From Dyadobacter endophyticus (GTDB lineage Bacteria > Bacteroidota > Bacteroidia > Cytophagales > Spirosomataceae), in the NCBI RefSeq assembly GCF_014641595.1, contig NZ_BMIA01000001.1, forward strand, positions 124,001-188,000: DNA of 64,000 bases. Direction: 5' to 3'. The position numbers and the translations under genes were made by a program. This document shows, piece after piece, positions 34,491 to 43,297 of the stretch. The notes under the pieces were generated by a model. It searched no databases, was not told the DNA's origin, and worked only from the letters and a program-made list of their open reading frames with translations. Each line of letters begins with the position of its first letter. The stretch's first letter is position 1.

Positions 34491-34836
34491 TTTGGGCAAT
34501 AGGTGTTTTTAGGTCAAAACCATGCTGCGGATTTCCTTCCGTCCAATACCTTTTAAACCGGTTGAAATCGTCTCTTCTGCACTCGGCGCATGGCCGGTGC
34601 CCTGCGGAAAATGCGGTAGCTTCATCCAAGAAGAACAGTTCTGTCCAGCGGTTTGGAGTCATAACGACACGGTGACGCCCCTTAAACTGAAGCAGACAGG
34701 TGATCCACGGCCTTACACTAAATACTCGTATTATTTCTTTGCGGTCATTGTGAATTACGCCGCGATTCCCCGTCCAATGTCCCCGCGCAGCGGTACAGAT
34801 CACTTGCCCGTAAGGGTCTACGCGATTTTGAAGCAT
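34450..34836 (-). pseudogene. Conserved hypothetical protein, 3' end lost at the same junction
   Basis: The minus-strand frame from ATG 34836 begins 'MLQNRVDPYGQVICTAARGH' and keeps a well-conserved core ('FLDEATAFSAGHRPCAECRR', 'DDFNRFKRYWTEGN'), recalled from an uncharacterised bacterial family with a His/Cys-rich HRPC-x-ECRR motif. After 'FDLKTPIAQI' the sequence turns into the complement of the neighbouring lipoprotein gene, so the C-terminal part is gone. The open frame formally continues to 34354. Confidence 0.55.
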
Positions 34837-35230
34837 ATGGCAGTCTGTTTCTATTTATACAGGGAACTTCGCTGAATCATCATGAAATAGTATACCGCGA
34901 ATGTGCAAAGCCTCGGTCACTCAAATCCTTGCCGACCTTCATTGGTAGGAGTAGACAGCATGCCTACCTCCTTTTTCTGTGCTTTATAAACTATAAGGTG
35001 AGGTTAACCATATGAAACAAGGCAGGTTACAAGATAGCCCGAATTGATCAGGATACGAAGCGATTAGCATTTACAGGAAGCCAATGCAGCAATAAGGATA
35101 TAAGTTTTTGCAGTACCGGTCGCGGTAGCTCCGTTGTCGGCACCGAAACGACTCGAAAGACCCTGCAAATTGTCAGTTCGGTTACAACGATCGAATCTAA
35201 ATTCGCATCTTAGTCTAAAATCAGGAAACT
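34837..35230. other. Intergenic stretch with a weak terminator
   Basis: No gene seen. GGTAGG (34944-34949) and CCTACC (34963-34968), followed by TCCTTTTT, form a possible plus-strand terminator. The remainder shows no ORF or repeat of note. Confidence 0.4.
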
Positions 35231-35656
35231 ATGAATAAGGTATTGCTCTTCATTTTGACTTTGATTGCTTTTGTCCAATGCAAAAATGATAGCCCTCTAG
35301 CATTGGCCGATATTCGGTCTATTGTCGGCGAGTGGCGAATGACTGCTTATAGGGGGAAGGATGGAAGCACGACGGTACCCGATACAACTGGACAAAGCAG
35401 ATCCCTGTTAATCGAGATTCGGGCTGATGGTGTGATCGTCGACGGGTATGGAAGACTGTCATGCTGCCCTCCTTTAAAATATTTCTTTAATGATAGAGAA
35501 TTCGTTCCCCAGCCAACCGCTCCCGTTGAATATCCACACTGTCTTTTAGTTCTTTGCGGATCATGCCCGGAAATGAGGATAAGTATGCCTGCGCCCGACA
35601 CTCTGCTCGTGCAAAGTTGTGGGGGAGGAACGTCGACGTATGTTCGGGAAAAGTAG
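35231..35656 (+). CDS. Small lipoprotein, unknown function
   Basis: 141 residues with lipoprotein signal 'LLFILTLIAFVQCKNDSP' (lipobox FVQC). The mature part has 'IVGEWRMTAYRGKDGSTTVP' and ends 'SCGGGTSTYVREK', which resembles small lipocalin-like surface lipoproteins of Bacteroidota that begin with a G-x-W strand. Five Cys in the second half ('LSCCPP', 'CLLVLCGSCPEM') are unusual for this group. It is intact and isolated. Confidence 0.65.
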   Translation: MNKVLLFILTLIAFVQCKNDSPLALADIRSIVGEWRMTAYRGKDGSTTVPDTTGQSRSLLIEIRADGVIVDGYGRLSCCPPLKYFFNDREFVPQPTAPVEYPHCLLVLCGSCPEMRISMPAPDTLLVQSCGGGTSTYVREK

Positions 35657-35832
35657 ATATTGTACATTTTTCGAACTAAATCAAAACTTGTGCTGCCAGA
35701 TCGGAAACTGCTCCCATTGTCTGGCTACAACTACTGGGGTTTCATGACGGCCGGCTACGATTGGGTCGTGAAAATAGCTAAGCCAATTTGTTTACCCGCC
35801 GAGTTGGCTACCTTTGTTTTATTTTTGAAAAT

Positions 35833-36306
35833 ATGTTCAGGAATAAGGGCAAAAGCAGAAGACCGGTCCACAACCTTAGGCTTGCATCTTTGTTATCCTT
35901 GGTGGCAGGAATTGTAAATGTGACGGGCTTCTTCGCGGTTGCCGTGTTGACTACAGACGTTACCGGCCACTTCGCTTATTTTGCTGATAATGTAATCAAG
36001 CGGGATTTTTCCGGTGCACGGGCCTTTTTGGTCTACATTCTTTGCTACCTGGTAGGGGCTTTCCTCTCTAATACCATTTTGGAAACCGGGTTTCGCCTCG
36101 CGCGGCGCTACGCCCAGGCTATTCCGGTATTAGTTGAAATTTTATTGTTGTCCGCAGTCGTTTTTCCCGGAGTCGACACAATTCACAAAGCTGCCACGGC
36201 AACGGCCTGTATCTTGCTTTTTGCCGTGGGACTACAGAATGCGACGGTAACGCGTATTTCAGACGGCGTGGTCAATGACCTGTTATGTAATGCGATGTGC
36301 ATCTGA
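35833..36306 (+). pseudogene. YoaK/DUF1275 membrane protein truncated by a repeat
   Basis: From ATG 35833 the protein follows DUF1275: 'LASLLSLVAGIVNVTGFFAV' then 'TTDVTGHFAYFADNVIKRDF', and helices to 'LLFAVGLQNATVTRISDGVV'. Family members go on for another 60-80 residues from a conserved 'vR-TTHLTG' block. Here that is replaced by ten unrelated residues and a stop, exactly where a 110-bp repeat (36281-36390) begins. The repeat's arrival truncated the gene. Confidence 0.75.
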
Positions 36307-36390
36307 AAACTCATCCGAATCTTCCAGTTTAATAGTCTGTATCAGTGTTAAAAGTCTGGTTAAGTGTTCGATTGACATCCCCGCATCTCC
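36281..36390. repeat. 110-bp direct repeat, copy 1
   Basis: Begins TGTTATGTAATG and ends CCCGCATCTCC. It matches 43187-43297 in the same orientation with roughly ten differences and one 1-bp indel. Its minus strand carries a short frame starting 'MSIEHLTRLLTLIQTIKLE'. It interrupts a DUF1275 gene. Probably the end of an insertion sequence or a miniature element. Confidence 0.7.
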
Positions 36391-36599
36391 AGCTGGAAGG
36401 ATTTGGCATCAATGATGATCGAGACCTTATTAGACGTTACACCAAGGCTGGGCAAAACAATTATTTACTCTACGACTACGAAGCACGTAAACTCTATGAG
36501 TTCGTCCACGAAGCAAACCACCAACCAGATGAGCCCTATATGTTTGCCAATGCGGTAACAGTCTATCGGCTGAGATATCCCAGAAATGGAGACAGGTGA
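36391..36599 (+). pseudogene. C-terminal fragment of an unidentified protein
   Basis: Immediately after the repeat, an open frame of about 69 codons encodes 'LEGFGINDDRDLIRRYTKAG', 'QNNYLLYDYEARKLYEFVHE' and ends 'RYPRNGDR' with TGA at 36597. It lacks its own start (the first ATG in frame lies inside the repeat). It looks like the tail of a real protein whose front was lost. Family not recognised. Confidence 0.4.
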
Positions 36600-36837
36600 G
36601 TAGGGCTAGGTTCTCTGTCGAGAATTTTTAGGATGTTTAAAAGGTTCCACTGTGGATACCGTGTGGTGGGATTTTCTCACATCTGAAACCAACAGAAGTT
36701 TGAACAGCCGGAAATACATTTGAGCCGGCCGGCGGCCGGTCAGTCCTCCCAAACCGAAAGTTATAGCCAGCGTGTGAAGCCTTGCCCTAAAGAAGAAGTG
36801 GAGGTTTGAATTTTTATCTATTTCTAGTTTCTTGGCA

Positions 36838-36942
36838 AACGTTGCTGGTGCTGAAACGCCCTTCGAAGCGGTAAAAGGGGCGTCTGCGATTATTCATCTC
36901 GCGGCGGTGTTTCGCACGACAGACTGGGGAATCCGCAGCCAC
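36838..36942 (+). pseudogene. Fragment of an NAD-dependent epimerase-type oxidoreductase
   Basis: A 34-codon stretch, 'AETPFEAVKGASAIIHLAAV' followed by 'FRTTDWGI', is typical of the Rossmann region after the second beta-alpha unit of extended SDR epimerases ('a-IHLAAvfRT-D'). Both ends are missing. The right edge coincides with the IS110 remnant. 36600-36837 upstream shows no gene. Confidence 0.5.
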
Positions 36943-37474
36943 TGATCACCCCCGGCGTATCAAAAGACCAAAAAGCGGCTTCCAATAGACGCCGGTGGAT
37001 TCCATAGCCACCGTGTCAATACGGCATTCCTGTAACCAATCGGCAATTTCATCCAAACCACAACTCATCGTCCCAAACGTTCGGACTGGCGTTTGCGCCC
37101 TGTCCCCTGGTACAGCGACTGCATGAATGGTGTCACCAATGTCAATACCGGCCGCATTCGGATTTACGATCGTCATCGAAGCTGCTTTTACTGCTGACTT
37201 TTGATACCCTTTTACCTGTTTCATCGCAAACATAGATTTTGGTATAATCAAAAGGCAAAGTGCGAAGCCCTCCGGTTTGATCAAGTATATTCTCCTATAC
37301 GGGGTCGAACCCCAATTTGAAACCTAAGAAACCAGAAGAACCAAACTTCCCCAAGAATTCGGGATTCAATGCTCACAATAGTCTTAGCTGCAAAGCACTC
37401 CGCCTTGCCCAAATTTACGAGGTCTCGTAATGTTATTTCTCACTAAACATAATGCCGTTATTTATAGACTTCCC
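36937..37474 (-). mobile_element. IS110-family remnant (left copy)
   Basis: Minus-strand remnant. It keeps about 190 bp of non-coding leader (to about 37474) and the first part of an IS110 transposase (36946-37284). The transposase fragment shows 'GIDIGDTIHAVAVPGD' (first Asp of the DEDD RuvC-like site) and 'AMESTGVYWKPLFGLL' (its Glu), then stops; the remaining acidic residues and the serine-containing C-terminal domain are missing. About 390 bp (36982-37373) is identical or almost identical to the inverted copy near 63 kb. It interrupts the epimerase fragment. Confidence 0.85.
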
Positions 37475-37504
37475 ACATTCCCATCGTAAAACTCATTTAA
37501 AAGT

Positions 37505-37541
37505 ATCACACCATTCATGATTAGTTAATGAATGGTGTGAT
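37505..37541. terminator. Perfect 14-bp inverted repeat, likely terminator
   Basis: ATCACACCATTCAT (37505-37518), nine bases, ATGAATGGTGTGAT (37528-37541). On the minus strand it is followed by ACTTTT. It lies downstream of the minus-strand NTF2-like gene (ends 37708), so it probably terminates that transcript. An operator is the alternative. Confidence 0.5.
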
Positions 37542-37707
37542 TACCTTCCTCGCTACTTGGTATGGCGCTGTAATCGTGCATCTAGTAGTGGGGTACGAGC
37601 CGCCAGTCCCTTGACTTGGACTCATACCGGTTTATCTTGCCGTACAACCTCACAGTCTGAACGCCGGCGAGCGCCTGTTACCCTTTAAGTTGTATATTAC
37701 CGCGATT

Positions 37708-38133
37708 TCAGCCGAAGATGGCCTTAACTAGCTCCGTGTCCATGTACTCACGGACTTCGGTAATTTTTCCGTCTTGCAAACGAAGCACGATGCCGTAAAG
37801 GTTGTTGTAATCGAGCCCGTCCTTGGTTTTGGATTCGCCCACCGCCTCCACGAAAACCTGATCACCCTCCGCAATCGCGTTAGTAACCGTAATTTTGATG
37901 GGGCCTTCCAGACGATTGAGCAATACCGGCACGTAGTTGTCCAAAATATCCTTCTTGCCGCGATATGTTCCTGTGAACAGGTGGTTGCCGAAGTAGGTAA
38001 GCGTAATGTTATCGGCCATGCTATCGAAGTAGCCCGCGACATTCCCTGCCTTCAAAGAGGCATAGGCTTGCAACACGATTTGCTTGTTTAATTCAGTTGA
38101 ATTACTCGAAATGTCATTGTTTGATTGTGTCAT
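37708..38133 (-). CDS. NTF2-like / SnoaL-like protein
   Basis: 141 residues with the cone-shaped NTF2-like pattern: 'LQAYASLKAGNVAGYFDSMA', 'DNITLTYFGNHLFTGTYRGK', 'VFVEAVGESKTKDGLDYNNL' and 'LRLQDGKITEVREYMDTELV'. Such proteins bind or turn over small ligands; many are of unknown role. The gene is divergent from a Crp-like regulator (38382), with 248 bp between them, which hints that the regulator may control it. Confidence 0.85.
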   Translation of the reverse strand: MTQSNNDISSNSTELNKQIVLQAYASLKAGNVAGYFDSMADNITLTYFGNHLFTGTYRGKKDILDNYVPVLLNRLEGPIKITVTNAIAEGDQVFVEAVGESKTKDGLDYNNLYGIVLRLQDGKITEVREYMDTELVKAIFG

Positions 38134-38381
38134 GATTTTCTGATTTTTAAATTAATAATTGTTCAACAAAACTACTCCCTCGCAGTACCATCGAGCGATG
38201 ACAAATGATAAAAAAGAACGTTGATAAATATCAACGGATGTGTATATTCGTTCATGGTTGGCGGCGCGGGACTTGGCTTACGGGCCAAGCTTGGTTAGTG
38301 CTAGATGTACACTTAGGGAGGGTGGCCACGTGCAGTACTACCACGAAGGATAGTGCAGCTCAAACCCTAAATTTTCGCATC

Positions 38382-38963
38382 ATGCATGATTCACTGATTT
38401 CATATATTAATAGGTACTCCGGAGTCCCCTTGGACGCGCAGGAAGAGGATCTTATCCGAAGGATGTTTTTTTTCAAGAGACTTAAAAAGCGGCAGTATTT
38501 CCTTCAGCAGGGCGAAGTCTGCGGGCATTTTTGTTTTATTGTCAGCGGAGCAATGAGGCAGTACAGCATTGATGAGAAGGGAGCCGAGCATGTCATACAA
38601 CTGGGCATCGAGAATTGGTGGATGGGCGACAGGGAAAGCATCGTCACGCTGACGCCATCAAAATACAATATAGATGCGTGGGAAAATTGCCAGCTGCTTA
38701 CAATTAGCCACGCAGATACCATCTCTCTGCTAGACCAAATACCCTCAGTAAGGAAGATGCTTCAAATAATGGAAGAGAAGAACTCGATCGCCAACCAGAA
38801 GCGCTTGAATTCTACGATCAGCCTTGCCGCGGATTCCCGTTATGCAGAATTTGTAAAGGAGTATCCCAATTTCATGCAGCGATTTCCACAACACATCATT
38901 GCCTCCTATCTTGGAATTACCAAGGAGACACTGAGCAGGGTTCGTAGGGGCACCGTTCTTTGA
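38382..38963 (+). CDS. Crp/Fnr-family regulator
   Basis: 193 residues from ATG 38382 (MHDSLISYINRYSGVPLDAQE), the usual start for this Bacteroidota subgroup. The open frame reaches back to 38205, but without similarity. It has a cyclic-nucleotide-type beta-roll ('QYFLQQGEVCGHFCFIVSGA') and a C-terminal HTH ('FPQHIIASYLGITKETLSRV'). Proteins of this short type often control a divergent small enzyme gene, here the NTF2-like gene. Confidence 0.87.
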   Translation: MHDSLISYINRYSGVPLDAQEEDLIRRMFFFKRLKKRQYFLQQGEVCGHFCFIVSGAMRQYSIDEKGAEHVIQLGIENWWMGDRESIVTLTPSKYNIDAWENCQLLTISHADTISLLDQIPSVRKMLQIMEEKNSIANQKRLNSTISLAADSRYAEFVKEYPNFMQRFPQHIIASYLGITKETLSRVRRGTVL

Positions 38964-39042
38964 TCTTTGTCCGACGAGTGTCTCAATAAAGCAAGAAAAT
39001 ACAATCTTTGTCCATTAAAGTTCTGGTACAAAACGTAAGTAC

Positions 39043-39612
39043 TCAGCTATGACAACTTTCAGGCGCATCGAATTGAAAAAGCTGGCCGAAGATCGGTGAT
39101 TTTCGTAGCAGAATTCCGCCCTCGTGAATAGCTCCAATAGAGGCTTGTTCAAGCTCTATCAGGCCAAACCAGGCTGCAAATTTTTCAATAAATCGCCATT
39201 GATAAACACGTTCTGGCGCCAGGGTAAATCCTGGATGTTCCGATGGAATTGGTTGTTGTAAATTGGGAAAGGCCTGCATGACTTTGGAAGCGTAAAAGCT
39301 AGCCTTACGGTGTTGCGCACCATACCGGTGTAGCAAATACAGTGAGTATGCCCAGCCGAAGTATCCGGCCTGCGTATCTGCAAGGTCAAGGTAACCCCAG
39401 TTGAAACGAGTAGTGAAAATGTCAAGCAGCTCCCAGAACCGGACTTCCCGCCGTTTGGACAAGGACTTTTGACCGGCCTGAGTGAGTGACAAGGCATTGC
39501 CCCGCTTTTTCACATCGGACCCGACCAGAAGGCAAGGGCTCAAGGTTTCGAGAGAAAAGTATAATGTTATACTGACGCTCAAAGAAGCAGGTAAAATTGA
39601 CGGCGGGATCAC
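39043..39612 (-). CDS. Hypothetical protein, probably an N-terminally truncated remnant
   Basis: 189 codons. The first 35 or so residues look random. From 'DVKKRGNALSLTQAGQKSLS' on, the sequence resembles a winged-helix-like segment followed by 'WELLDIFTTRFNWGYLDLAD' and 'GYFGWAYSLYLLHRYG', patterns recalled from uncharacterised plant-pathogen and plasmid ORF families. The C-terminus ends 'GQLFQFDAPESCHS'. A lost N-terminal half is likely. No function is assigned. Confidence 0.45.
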   Translation of the reverse strand: MIPPSILPASLSVSITLYFSLETLSPCLLVGSDVKKRGNALSLTQAGQKSLSKRREVRFWELLDIFTTRFNWGYLDLADTQAGYFGWAYSLYLLHRYGAQHRKASFYASKVMQAFPNLQQPIPSEHPGFTLAPERVYQWRFIEKFAAWFGLIELEQASIGAIHEGGILLRKSPIFGQLFQFDAPESCHS

Positions 39613-39868
39613 AGAATACCGTGGGAGCCTGAAAATACAACACGGAACTAAAAAGCGCAGGTTTAAGGTCCACGGTCGTTATTACCCGTGATAATTTTGT
39701 TCAGCGCGATAAGGATTTCCCTTGATCGAACCAACTTTCATCCCGCTGTGTCTTTGCTGTCCACCCGTTATTCAAGTCGAAAGTGGGTCAAAGTTATAAG
39801 GGTCGTTGAATGCTGCCTGCATTTTGGACCTTTAACCAACGGAACGTTAACGCAACTAATAGTGTCTT

Positions 39869-40048
39869 CGCCAAAGTATTGCCAAAAAGCCTGATTGGTC
39901 CGGCTTTTTGGTATGTTTTTGCGCACTGGGATGATCTTGGCCACTACATGTATGAGGGCAGACTTCCAATCGATAACAATTGGTGGAAAATGTGGTCAGG
40001 CCTATCGCAGTCGGAAGTAAAAATTTTTTGTTCGCCGGTAGCCACTAA
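39869..40048 (+). pseudogene. IS66-family transposase fragment with a frameshift
   Basis: 'LPKSLIGPAFWYVFAHWDDL' and 'YMYEGRLPIDNN' are the conserved C-terminal block of IS66 TnpC (the 'GRL-IDNN' motif). After the second Asn a one-base indel near 39981 shifts the frame; the expected continuation 'VENVVRPIAVGSKNFLFAGS' is found in the next frame up to TAA at 40046-40048. The rest of the element is missing. Confidence 0.75.
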
Positions 40049-40440
40049 CGCTGGAGAATTCAGTGTGGTTCTAGAAATATCTACTAATTAAGTAGGGTAA
40101 TCTTCAATTTGACTTCATCTTCTATTAGTTCTGATCTGGGGGAGCTAACCACATGCGATTCGAGTGGTGCACTTAGAATAATTATAAACTAGAGGTAGTT
40201 GAAAGGACTTTTTTGGGTGGGGATTTGACCAATACTGGCCGAGTCATTTCGAAATGCTTATCACCGAGATGCTGACCTGCCGTCTGGACTGCTTTTTATC
40301 AAGTCCTCAGAAAGGTTGCGTCTTGTTGCGGCAGACGTGGATAGGCACGTCCGCGATCTGGAAAGCAAGTGATCATGCGCCGGCCTGGATCGAGCTGTTG
40401 GATGAATAAAGTTTTGGTTTCACCTTAAAAACGATGCATT
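40049..40440. other. Intergenic stretch
   Basis: No convincing gene. A 51-codon ATG frame (40254-40409) has no recognisable features and an odd composition (Cys- and Trp-rich); I do not call it. Confidence 0.4.
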
Positions 40441-40620
40441 ATGCCTTGGTATCATGGGGATTACCCACCATCTTATAAAAATCAGCCAAAGAAAATCCGC
40501 GAGAAAGCGGTCGAAATCGCCAATGCTTTACTGGCCGACAGCGTTGAGGAAGGCGTCGCGATTGCTACCGGCTTAAAAAATACAAGGGAGTTTTTCAAAC
40601 GCGAGAAAGACGAGCAATAA
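40441..40620 (+). CDS. Small conserved protein (MPW...DYPPS...KN type)
   Basis: 59 codons, complete: begins 'MPWYHGDYPPSYKNQPKKIR' and continues 'EKAVEIANALLADSVEEGVA', ending 'KRETDEQ'-like 'FFKREKDEQ'. Short bacterial proteins with the opening MPW-x-x-x-DYP-x-S-x-KN and 'REKAxEIANALL' helix are widespread, alone or fused in front of DUF2188-like domains; their role is unknown. It is intact in an otherwise degraded stretch. Confidence 0.7.
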   Translation: MPWYHGDYPPSYKNQPKKIREKAVEIANALLADSVEEGVAIATGLKNTREFFKREKDEQ

Positions 40621-40875
40621 GCACGGCAACTGGTGCCCTAATGCATTTTAAGTACGTCGCCAATTTGGCTTGTAAATTCTGTGATCGATGCCGTTTTTTG
40701 TATGATCTTATCTCAGCAACTAAAATTATGTCATCGACGGAAGACATTTGGTCATAGAAGTAAATGCCAGTCTTTCTCTTTGCTGATAGTAAAGCTGTAA
40801 TGCAGTAAAGCTGCTTTCCGTTTTAAGAAACTTTTTTGTGTCTCCCGCTGGAAAGCAGCCTGCCGTTTGTTATAC

Positions 40876-42606
40876 TCAATGTGCAATCAACACCTTCTTG
40901 TGATCTGTGGTGCTGCCATTTTTGATCTGCATAATGTAAATGCCTGCCGGCGCATTGCCTAACCTGATCTTTTTATCGTGCGGGCCTTTGCCTTTTACTT
41001 TGGTGTCATACCACACCCTGCCGAGGACGTCCGTTACTGTGACCCTGGCGTCGCCTTCCAGTATATTGAACCTGGCATTGAACTCTCCCGGTGAGGGGTT
41101 CGGGAATACGTTCAGCTTAGATTTTGGTTCGACGGATTCGAATGTTAGCTCGGGAGCTCCCGCCCTCGCGCCGGAATGCAGGCTATTGATACAAATCCTA
41201 TCCTGCCTGATGCTCGCCCCCGGAGCGCCTTCGATCCGCAGTATATTGTTTCCAGCTCTGAGCGGGATCATGAAGATCTCTTCGCGGAAAACGATATTCC
41301 AGCTATGGGTGGCAGGAATGGCGAGAGCATAATAGATGTAGCCATCATTACCGGCGAGCGAAATTTTTGGGCTGGAACTTGCCGCATATTGCAGCGATAG
41401 CCTGTACATGCCGTCAGCCGGCACACCGTTGATCGCATAATTCACATAATGATTGTAATTGTTTTCATCGCCTCGGGTAGCGCCGCCAGAAGCATTGGGG
41501 TCACTGGTGATTGGGCCGGAGCCGTCCTGAGTTTCCGCATCCACACACATACCGAATTCCTCGTTCGCAGGGGGTGGGCAGCTAGTGATCCTTAATGTGT
41601 ATTCAACGGTTTTGGTTTCACATCCGGGTTTTGATCCCGTCACAGTGTATACGTAGTCGCCGATTTCACCGGGTGTAGTCAGGTTGACGACCTGGCCTGT
41701 CGTATTGTTCAGGCCAGGGCCATTCCAGGAGTAGGTTACGTTGTCGCAATCATATTCGAGGCATCGGGCAAACATCACGATCGGTTTGGAGCAGGTTACG
41801 TTGTAGGAAACGACCTCCGGGTAAAAGTAAAAGCGGCATGGCGCCACGCCCCAATCAACACGGATCGCCACGGAATCTGCTTTTGAGATGCATCCGGGTT
41901 TGGAGGCGGTCACATAATAAGTATAGTATCCGGTGGTCGCTGGCGAGGTGAGGCTAACGGTTTCTCCGGTAGCATTGATATCATTTCCCGTCCAGGTGTA
42001 GGTCACACCTGCACAATTCCCGGTGCAGTTGGCGGTGAAAGACATGGGCTTGCTCCGGTCGTATATTGGGGCATTGGATGCGGGGGCTATGTCGAATGCA
42101 CATGCCGGCTGGCCGCTTCCCGGACCGGTCACGCAGATTTTATCCTGGCGAATACTGTTGCCCGGTAGCCCCTGTATCCTGATCACGTTATTGCCTTGGT
42201 TGAGCATTACTGAGAAGGTTTCTTCCCGCCAAACGATGTTCCAGGAGTGGGTAGGCGGAAAATTCGCCGACGAAATAGCGATGTTCCCATTTACGGAGAT
42301 ACTGGCTTGCGCGGCCCCACCGGCATAATAACGCACTGTTACCTGATGCGTGCCGGTTGTTTGCACCCCATCGACTGCGTAGTCGACATAGTGGTCATAA
42401 TTGTTTTCTTCGCCTCTGGTGCTTCCGTTGGACGCATTCGGATCGCTGGTGACCGGACCATTTCCGCTTCCGTTTTCGGATTCAATGCATGCTGTGAACT
42501 GATCTTGAACCAATGCAGCGCTTTCGTAAAACGGTGCAACAACGTTTTCTGCCCATGCGGACATCGGGATCACAAAGGAAATGAAGACGTAAATGAAGTG
42601 TTTCAT
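40876..42606 (-). CDS. T9SS-secreted protein with duplicated CBM-like and Ig-like domains
   Basis: 576 residues from ATG 42606 (MKHFIYVFISFVIPMSAWAE, signal peptide). Order: a CBM6/35-like module (about 38-165), two Ig/PKD-like domains (about 170-350), a second CBM-like module (about 355-480), and a C-terminal T9SS type-A sorting domain ('LNVFPNPSPGEFNARFNI', 'AGIYIMQIKNGSTTDHKKVL'). The two CBM modules share near-identical blocks ('TSDPNAS-G-TRG-ENNY', 'THSWNIV-REE'). It has no catalytic domain, so it is likely a secreted or surface carbohydrate-binding or matrix protein. Confidence 0.85.
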   Translation of the reverse strand: MKHFIYVFISFVIPMSAWAENVVAPFYESAALVQDQFTACIESENGSGNGPVTSDPNASNGSTRGEENNYDHYVDYAVDGVQTTGTHQVTVRYYAGGAAQASISVNGNIAISSANFPPTHSWNIVWREETFSVMLNQGNNVIRIQGLPGNSIRQDKICVTGPGSGQPACAFDIAPASNAPIYDRSKPMSFTANCTGNCAGVTYTWTGNDINATGETVSLTSPATTGYYTYYVTASKPGCISKADSVAIRVDWGVAPCRFYFYPEVVSYNVTCSKPIVMFARCLEYDCDNVTYSWNGPGLNNTTGQVVNLTTPGEIGDYVYTVTGSKPGCETKTVEYTLRITSCPPPANEEFGMCVDAETQDGSGPITSDPNASGGATRGDENNYNHYVNYAINGVPADGMYRLSLQYAASSSPKISLAGNDGYIYYALAIPATHSWNIVFREEIFMIPLRAGNNILRIEGAPGASIRQDRICINSLHSGARAGAPELTFESVEPKSKLNVFPNPSPGEFNARFNILEGDARVTVTDVLGRVWYDTKVKGKGPHDKKIRLGNAPAGIYIMQIKNGSTTDHKKVLIAH

Positions 42607-42612
42607 GATCAT

Positions 42613-43186
42613 TGTGTTTTGTAAATGGATAGGTTGAGAAGTGAATTTTAATAGTACAAGTTAACCTTGCAATGATTCAACTAAATCCATGGACACTGAT
42701 TGCTTGCAAAAGCGTGGCAGGTAGCATCAATGAAAAACGGCAGCCCGCCAGCGAGCACATTATCATATGTGGCAGTTAAAAGAGAAAGAAGGGAGTGCGG
42801 GTGTGGGCCAATGGAAAATATAGGGTTGCCGATCATCCGATTCTCGGCAGATTTATTACCAGGCGAAATTTGCTGATGAAAAAGAGATAGGGGAGGGCTG
42901 AAAATGGAGTGTTTAGTGCAAGAGAAGTTAGCATGGTCGCTGGAATAGGTAAGGTTATTTCATAATTTGCGATTCGGAAGCCTTCGGAATTAGGCTAAAT
43001 TTTTTGACAAGCAAAGCGGGTTACCGAATGTTTTGACTTGAATTGAGCCAGAGTGATTCATCTACAAGGATTCGAAAAAGAAGAAATTTTTGAACAGAAA
43101 AAGTACATTTTGAGGTGCTTACCGTCATCCCGCTGGGATTCAAATCTGTGACCCAAATATAGAGAGTAGCCGTGAGATCCGATGAG
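42613..43186. other. Intergenic stretch
   Basis: Upstream of the T9SS protein. No gene, repeat or clear promoter recognised. It probably holds the promoter of the minus-strand secreted-protein gene. Confidence 0.4.
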
Positions 43187-43297
43187 TGTTATGTAATGGC
43201 TATGTGCATCTGAAAATTCAGTCTAACCTTCCAGTTTAATAGTCTGTATCAGTGTTAAAAGTCGGGTTAAGTGTTCGATTGACATTCCCGCATCTCC
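43187..43297. repeat. 110-bp direct repeat, copy 2
   Basis: Same orientation as copy 1 at 36281-36390. It begins TGTTATGTAATG and ends CCGCATCTCC. It differs by one inserted base near the start and scattered substitutions; the short minus-strand frame 'MSIEHLTRLLTLIQTIKLE' is kept but stops one codon later. Sequence outside the 110 bp differs between the copies. Confidence 0.7.

Noticed and set aside
43110..43160. TTCAAAT-containing segment resembling a tRNA T-loop
   Set aside because: The flanking five bases on either side are not complementary and no other tRNA arm can be drawn.
36281..43297. A transposon carried between the 110-bp direct repeats
   Set aside because: The intervening 6.8 kb holds unrelated remnants (IS110, IS66, NTF2-like, T9SS gene) and no recombinase that could move it.
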